Origin: Candidatus Falkowiibacteriota bacterium
Lineage (GTDB): Bacteria; Patescibacteriota; Patescibacteriia; Patescibacteriales; JALSMD01
Direction of reading: 5' to 3'
Length of the DNA stretch: 9,447 nt
Assembly: GCA_026987855.1 (NCBI GenBank)
Contig: JALSMD010000102.1
Location: 1 to 9,447, forward strand
Below, in pieces: positions 6,129 through 9,447 of the stretch. The notes under the pieces were generated by a model that was given only the letters and a program-made list of their open reading frames with translations, made no database searches and had not been told where the DNA came from. Position 1 is the stretch's first letter. Every line of letters begins with the position of its first letter. Both the position numbers and the translations under genes were made by a program.

Positions 6129-7871
6129 ATGTCAAATAGAGAAAATAATTATCAAAAAATTTGGCAAATTAAAAAGCCGGCAGATAAACATTTTATTCAA
6201 AAACACCCTAATTTAAATAGGGTGATTTTGCAATTATTATATAATAGAGAAATAAAAGAAAAAGAAGAGATAAGAAAATTTTTAGAACCTGATTATAAGA
6301 TTGATCTTTTTGATCCTTTCTTGTTTGCTAATATGAATGAAGCTGTTGATTTAATTATTAAACACATAAAGGCACAAAATAAGATTGTAGTATATGGCGA
6401 TTATGATGCTGACGGTATAACAGCCTCAGCACTCTTAGTAAAAGCATTGTCAATTTTGCACGCCAAGGTTGATGTCTATATACCATATCGTGTAGAAGAA
6501 GGTTATGGGCTTAATAAAAAAGCAATTAAATATATTGCCCAAAATAAGACTAAGTTGATAATTACAGTTGATACAGGTATTCGTAATAAAGAGGAAATTG
6601 AGTATGCGAAGAAATTAGGTGTAGACATTGTTTTAACAGATCACCATTTTATCCCCAAAGAGGAAGAGTTGCCCCCTTGTTTAATTATTAATCCGATACT
6701 TGAAGAAGAAAAATATCCTTTTAAGTTTTTAGCTGGCGTTGGCGTAGCATTTAAATTGGCCACGGCTATTATTAGTCGCGCTAAACTTGACAAATCTACC
6801 AAAAACAAAATTGAAAGACGACTATTGGATTTGGTAGCAGTTGGCACAATAGCTGATTGCGTATCGCTTTTGGGAGAAAACAGAATTTTGGCAAAATATG
6901 GCCTAGAAGAGTTAAATAATACAAAAAATATAGGATTACAAGAGTTAATTAAGGCAACTAGTATACAAGACAGCAAGATTGATTCTTGGAATGTTAGCTT
7001 TCAAATAGCCCCAAGACTTAATGCGGCTGGCAGGATGGATCATGCCAACACAGCTTTTGAACTTTTGGTTACAAATAATCGTGAAGAGGCATCTGTTTTG
7101 TCACGACGCCTTAATGACAAAAATCAACAAAGACAAGAAGTAACAGAAGAAATAATTCAAGAGGTAGAAGATCAACTAAAAAACCAGAAAGAGGAAAAGA
7201 TTTTGATAGGTATTAGCAAAAAGGAGCAAGCCTGGAATGAGGGTGTTATTGGTTTAGTTGCCGGCCGCATTACGGAGAAATATTATAAACCAACTCTGAT
7301 TATTTCTTGCGCCCGAGATGAGTGGCGTGGATCAGGGCGCAGCATAGAAGAATTTAATTTAATTAAAGCTATTGAAAATTGTAAAAGTATTTTAAATAAA
7401 TACGGTGGACATCGCCTTGCTTGCGGTTTTGGCGTGAGCGACAGAAATCTGGGATTATTTATTGATAAAATAAGGAGGATAGCAAACAAAGAATTAGAAG
7501 GGATTGATTTAAGACCAAAATTGACAATTGAAACAGAGTTAAACTTAGATGACATAACAGAAGATTTAATAAAAGAAATAGAAAGGCTTGCTCCATTTGG
7601 CCAAGACAATCCTCGTCCTATGTTTTTAAGCAGGTCTGTTTCAATAGTTGATATTATAAATATGGGTTTAAATAATGAGCATATTAAATTAAGGTTGCGG
7701 GGAAGAGAATCAAGATTGATTGACGCTCTTGGGTTTTATCAAAGCGAAAAGTGGAAAAACATAAAAATCGGTGATATAATTGATATAGTATATTATTTAG
7801 AGATGAATAGTTTTAACGGTTATTCTACACCGCAATTAAAAATTATTGATATATGTCTACAAAAAAATTAA
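6129..7871 (+). CDS. recJ: Single-stranded-DNA-specific 5'-3' exonuclease RecJ
   Basis: RecJ degrades single-stranded DNA from the 5' end in RecF-pathway recombination, mismatch repair and base-excision repair, using two metal ions. The 580 residues match the bacterial family. Seen: the DHH phosphoesterase domain with VVYGDYDADGITASALLVKA (87-106; metal ligands in DYDADG), VDTG (147-150), TDHH (170-173) and GTIADCVSL (239-247). A linker helix with PRLNAAGRMDHA (295-306) follows, then the DHHA1 domain with NEGVIGLVAGR (370-380), GSGRS (401-405) and GGHRLACGF (426-434). A C-terminal OB-fold runs from about 485 (APFGQDNPRP) to the end. All signature residues are present, so it should be active. 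ATG 6129 has no Shine-Dalgarno; it lies 22 bases after the 32-residue ORF. The 3' end overlaps the RNase HI start by 19 nt in another frame, pointing to coupled expression. Confidence 0.97.
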   Translation: MSNRENNYQKIWQIKKPADKHFIQKHPNLNRVILQLLYNREIKEKEEIRKFLEPDYKIDLFDPFLFANMNEAVDLIIKHIKAQNKIVVYGDYDADGITASALLVKALSILHAKVDVYIPYRVEEGYGLNKKAIKYIAQNKTKLIITVDTGIRNKEEIEYAKKLGVDIVLTDHHFIPKEEELPPCLIINPILEEEKYPFKFLAGVGVAFKLATAIISRAKLDKSTKNKIERRLLDLVAVGTIADCVSLLGENRILAKYGLEELNNTKNIGLQELIKATSIQDSKIDSWNVSFQIAPRLNAAGRMDHANTAFELLVTNNREEASVLSRRLNDKNQQRQEVTEEIIQEVEDQLKNQKEEKILIGISKKEQAWNEGVIGLVAGRITEKYYKPTLIISCARDEWRGSGRSIEEFNLIKAIENCKSILNKYGGHRLACGFGVSDRNLGLFIDKIRRIANKELEGIDLRPKLTIETELNLDDITEDLIKEIERLAPFGQDNPRPMFLSRSVSIVDIINMGLNNEHIKLRLRGRESRLIDALGFYQSEKWKNIKIGDIIDIVYYLEMNSFNGYSTPQLKIIDICLQKN

Positions 7872-8671
7872 TTATTTATACAGATGGAGGAGCTAGAGGC
7901 AATCCGGGACCAGCAGGAATCGGAGCAGTTATTTATGACGAAAATAATAGATTATTAAAAGAAATATCGGAATATATTGGCGAAGCTACTAATAACCAGG
8001 CTGAATACAGAGCAGTTATTGCCGCTTTAGAAAAGGCACATAAATTAGGTGCTGAAGAAGTTGTTTTTTATCTTGATAGTGAATTGGTAGTGAAACAACT
8101 TAGAGGAGAATATAGAGTAAAGAATAAAGACCTGGCTTCTTTGTTTGTGCGTGTTCATAATTTGAAATTAAATTTTCGCAAAATTCAATTTTTTCATATA
8201 CCTAGAGAAAAAAACAAGGAGGCTGATAAATTGGTCAATAAAGCAATTGATTTAGCTATTTCTCAACGGGGAGGAACAATGCTTTTAGTTACAATATTGG
8301 TTTTGGCAAGTATTTTAACTATTATATTAGGTTTAAATGATATTGTGAGAAATAATTTACAATTTGTAAAAATGCAAGATGATTCTACTCGTGCTTATTT
8401 TGCCGCAGAAGCTGGAGCAGAAAGGATTTTGTGGGAAATAAGAGAAAATGATTTTAATATACAGTCTTGTAATATAGGCGATTTCATATGTTTTGATAGT
8501 ATTGGGGACATAAATGGATGCGCAAATATTTGTTTATCTCCTTATACTGACACTCAAACATTAAACAACAATGCCCAGTACAAATTACAATATGACAACA
8601 ACGGAGATGTTATTGTAAGATCTTTTGGTTATTATAAAGATGTAGGCAGAGTTGTAGAAATTAGTTATTGA
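7853..8671 (+). CDS. rnhA: RNase HI continuous with a PilX-like minor pilin (fused ORF)
   Basis: One 272-residue frame joins two unlike proteins. Residues 1-136 are a complete RNase HI, which cuts the RNA strand of RNA-DNA hybrids: YTDGGARGNPGP (D11), NNQAEYRAVIAAL (E51), YLDSELVVKQL (D75) and NKEADKLVNKAID (D125) give the full catalytic DEDD set. Residues 137-272 resemble the PilX_N minor-pilin family: a Gly-Gly cleavage-like site (RGG, 139-141), a hydrophobic helix (TMLLVTILVLASILTIILG), then AYFAAEAGAERILWEI and a soluble tail with four cysteines (SCN...ICF...GCA...ICL). RNase HI normally ends near residue 137 and is cytosolic, whereas pilins enter the membrane, so a working fusion would be odd. 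Internal starts at 8231 (TTG) and 8279 (ATG) may make the pilin separately. The alternative is a lost stop codon or an indel. The ATG at 7853 gives the normal RNase HI N-terminus. Confidence 0.9.
   Translation: MSTKKLIIYTDGGARGNPGPAGIGAVIYDENNRLLKEISEYIGEATNNQAEYRAVIAALEKAHKLGAEEVVFYLDSELVVKQLRGEYRVKNKDLASLFVRVHNLKLNFRKIQFFHIPREKNKEADKLVNKAIDLAISQRGGTMLLVTILVLASILTIILGLNDIVRNNLQFVKMQDDSTRAYFAAEAGAERILWEIRENDFNIQSCNIGDFICFDSIGDINGCANICLSPYTDTQTLNNNAQYKLQYDNNGDVIVRSFGYYKDVGRVVEISY
8216..8222 (+). promoter_or_regulatory. Internal Shine-Dalgarno before in-frame TTG 8231
   Basis: A perfect AAGGAGG lies eight bases before an in-frame TTG (codon 127 of the fused ORF), at the very end of the RNase HI domain. 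Most start codons nearby have no such site. It also encodes the Lys-Glu of the conserved NKEAD motif, so it could be coincidental. A weaker GGAGG (8270-8274) stands four bases before the in-frame ATG at 8279. Confidence 0.45.
8231..8671 (+). CDS. Possible separately initiated PilX-like minor pilin
   Basis: This is a nested reading in the same frame as the RNase HI ORF. Starting at TTG 8231 gives 146 residues: a 15-residue leader with Lys and Arg ending in Gly-Gly (SQRGG), then the hydrophobic helix TMLLVTILVLASILTII and the AYFAAEAGAERILWEI segment typical of PilX-type minor pilins. A leader ending in Gly before the helix is what prepilin peptidase (PilD) cuts. The Glu at position +5 of major pilins is absent, as in some minor pilins. 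Starting at ATG 8279 gives 130 residues but removes the Gly-Gly site, so TTG fits pilin biology better. Minor pilins help prime type IV pilus assembly, which would suit the nearby comEC. That this start is used is inference; the domain itself is more secure. Confidence 0.45.
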   Translation: MVNKAIDLAISQRGGTMLLVTILVLASILTIILGLNDIVRNNLQFVKMQDDSTRAYFAAEAGAERILWEIRENDFNIQSCNIGDFICFDSIGDINGCANICLSPYTDTQTLNNNAQYKLQYDNNGDVIVRSFGYYKDVGRVVEISY

Positions 8672-8815
8672 TTTGTTTTATAAACTTTAAACCAATAATC
8701 AGGATATTTTTTTAATAAATAAAATTTAGGCAAAAGGAACCAATATAATTTTTTGTTTTTATCAGTTGTAAACTTGTATTTTAGAACAGCTATTTAATTT
8801 ATTAATTTAAAATAT

Positions 8816-9447
8816 ATGGCTAAAATTAAAAAAGCAATTTTTCCAGTCGCTGGTTTTGGTACTAGATTTTTGCCAGCAACTAAAGCGCAACCTAAAGAAA
8901 TGCTTCCAATAGTTGATAAGCCAGTAGTACAATATTTAGTAGAAGAAGCAGTTGAGGCCGGAATTGAAGAAATAATTTTTGTTACTGGTCGCGGCAAAAG
9001 ATCAATTGAAGATCATTTTGATCACTCTTTTGAGCTTGAATATAATCTAGTTGAAAATCATAAAGACGAACTATTAAAAAAAGTAAGGGAAATTAGCAGT
9101 TTAGCTAAATTTTCCTATGTTCGCCAGCCACTACCCTTGGGAGATGGGCACGCTGTCCATTGCGCGGCTCATTTAGTCAGCAACGAACCAGTATTGGTAA
9201 TGTTCGGCGACAGTCTTTATAATAGTTCAAAAGTGCCGCCTGCTAAGCAACTAATTGATGCTTTTGAGAAATATCAATATCCTATTATTGGTCTAGATGA
9301 GGTTGATAGAGAGGATGTAAATAAATTTGGTGTTGTGGATGGAAGATTTATTGAAGATGATATATTACAGATTGACAAAATAATTGAAAAACCAAAGATT
9401 GAGGAGGCCCCTTCCAATTTGGTGTCAGTGGGAAAATATGTTATTAC
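8816..9447 (+). CDS. galU: UTP-glucose-1-phosphate uridylyltransferase, 3'-truncated by the window
   Basis: GalU joins UTP and glucose-1-phosphate to give UDP-glucose and pyrophosphate, supplying surface polysaccharide and glycolipid synthesis in the cytoplasm. The first 210 codons are visible; the family is about 280-300 residues. Seen: the nucleotide-binding start KKAIFPVAGFGTRFLPATKA (5-24), then QPKEMLPIVDKPVVQYLVEE (25-44) with the catalytic Lys of PKEM, GIEEIIFVTGRGKRSIEDHF (49-68), QPLPLGDGHAVHCA (104-117) and the metal-binding region VMFGDSLYNS (128-137). The last reads GDS rather than the GDD common in the family, but keeps the first Asp. FGVVDG follows further on. The ATG at 8816 gives the standard N-terminus; there is no Shine-Dalgarno. 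A 144-bp gap separates it from the pilin end, so it may have its own promoter (weak candidate TTGTTT 8753-8758 and TATTTT 8777-8782, 18-bp spacing). Confidence 0.95.
   Translation, partial: MAKIKKAIFPVAGFGTRFLPATKAQPKEMLPIVDKPVVQYLVEEAVEAGIEEIIFVTGRGKRSIEDHFDHSFELEYNLVENHKDELLKKVREISSLAKFSYVRQPLPLGDGHAVHCAAHLVSNEPVLVMFGDSLYNSSKVPPAKQLIDAFEKYQYPIIGLDEVDREDVNKFGVVDGRFIEDDILQIDKIIEKPKIEEAPSNLVSVGKYVI

Noticed and set aside
6641..6976. 111-aa minus-strand ORF within recJ
   Set aside because: It lies opposite conserved RecJ motifs (DHH to GTIADC) and is explained by that coding strand.
8794..8997. 67-aa minus-strand ORF over the galU start
   Set aside because: It is a shadow of the conserved GalU N-terminus; the + strand frame carries the full nucleotidyltransferase motifs.

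Overview
The window reads like a low-G+C genome from the Candidate Phyla Radiation (Patescibacteria, probably the Parcubacteria group). The basis is the strong A/T bias, mostly absent Shine-Dalgarno sequences, tightly packed housekeeping genes, tiny single-helix membrane proteins, a ComEC without its usual C-terminal domain, a PilX-like minor pilin, and a giant Asn/Cys-rich beta-helix surface protein. TGA is used as a stop (end of the gene at 7853-8671) and the TGA-reading release factor RF2 is encoded. This is therefore the standard bacterial code, not the recoded Gracilibacteria/SR1 code. The lineage call is an inference from style, not from a marker tree.

Layout. (1) 2-2653: the 3'-terminal 883 codons of a large exported parallel beta-helix (NosD-like) protein, with repeated modules followed by two FnIII-like domains. 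(2) 2654-3184: a 531-bp gene-free stretch holding a short inverted-repeat element and a strikingly G+C-rich tandem pair of about 120-bp palindromic dispersed repeats. (3) 3185-5759: prfB (RF2) and comEC on the + strand, ten bases apart. They end in a perfect 11-bp terminator hairpin that contains the comEC stop codon. (4) 5770-5934, minus strand: a 54-residue single-helix membrane protein with the strongest Shine-Dalgarno of any gene start here, convergent with comEC and sharing its terminator. (5) 5967-8671, plus strand: a consensus extended -10 promoter, then a 32-residue membrane peptide, recJ, and an RNase HI ORF that overlaps recJ by 19 nt. The RNase HI ORF runs without a stop into a PilX-type minor pilin. 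(6) 8816-9447: the first 210 codons of galU, cut by the window end.

How the genes fit together. ComEC (inner-membrane DNA channel), RecJ (single-strand exonuclease), RNase HI and a type IV pilin-like protein lie in one 4.4-kb neighbourhood. This is suggestive of DNA uptake and processing, although recJ, rnhA and prfB also have ordinary housekeeping roles. GalU makes UDP-glucose for surface glycans.

The most unusual single object is the RNase HI-pilin ORF. Both halves look intact. The junction carries two in-frame internal starts with Shine-Dalgarno-like sequences, so it may be a gene fusion, a gene within a gene, or the result of an indel. No clear undescribed multi-gene system was found.
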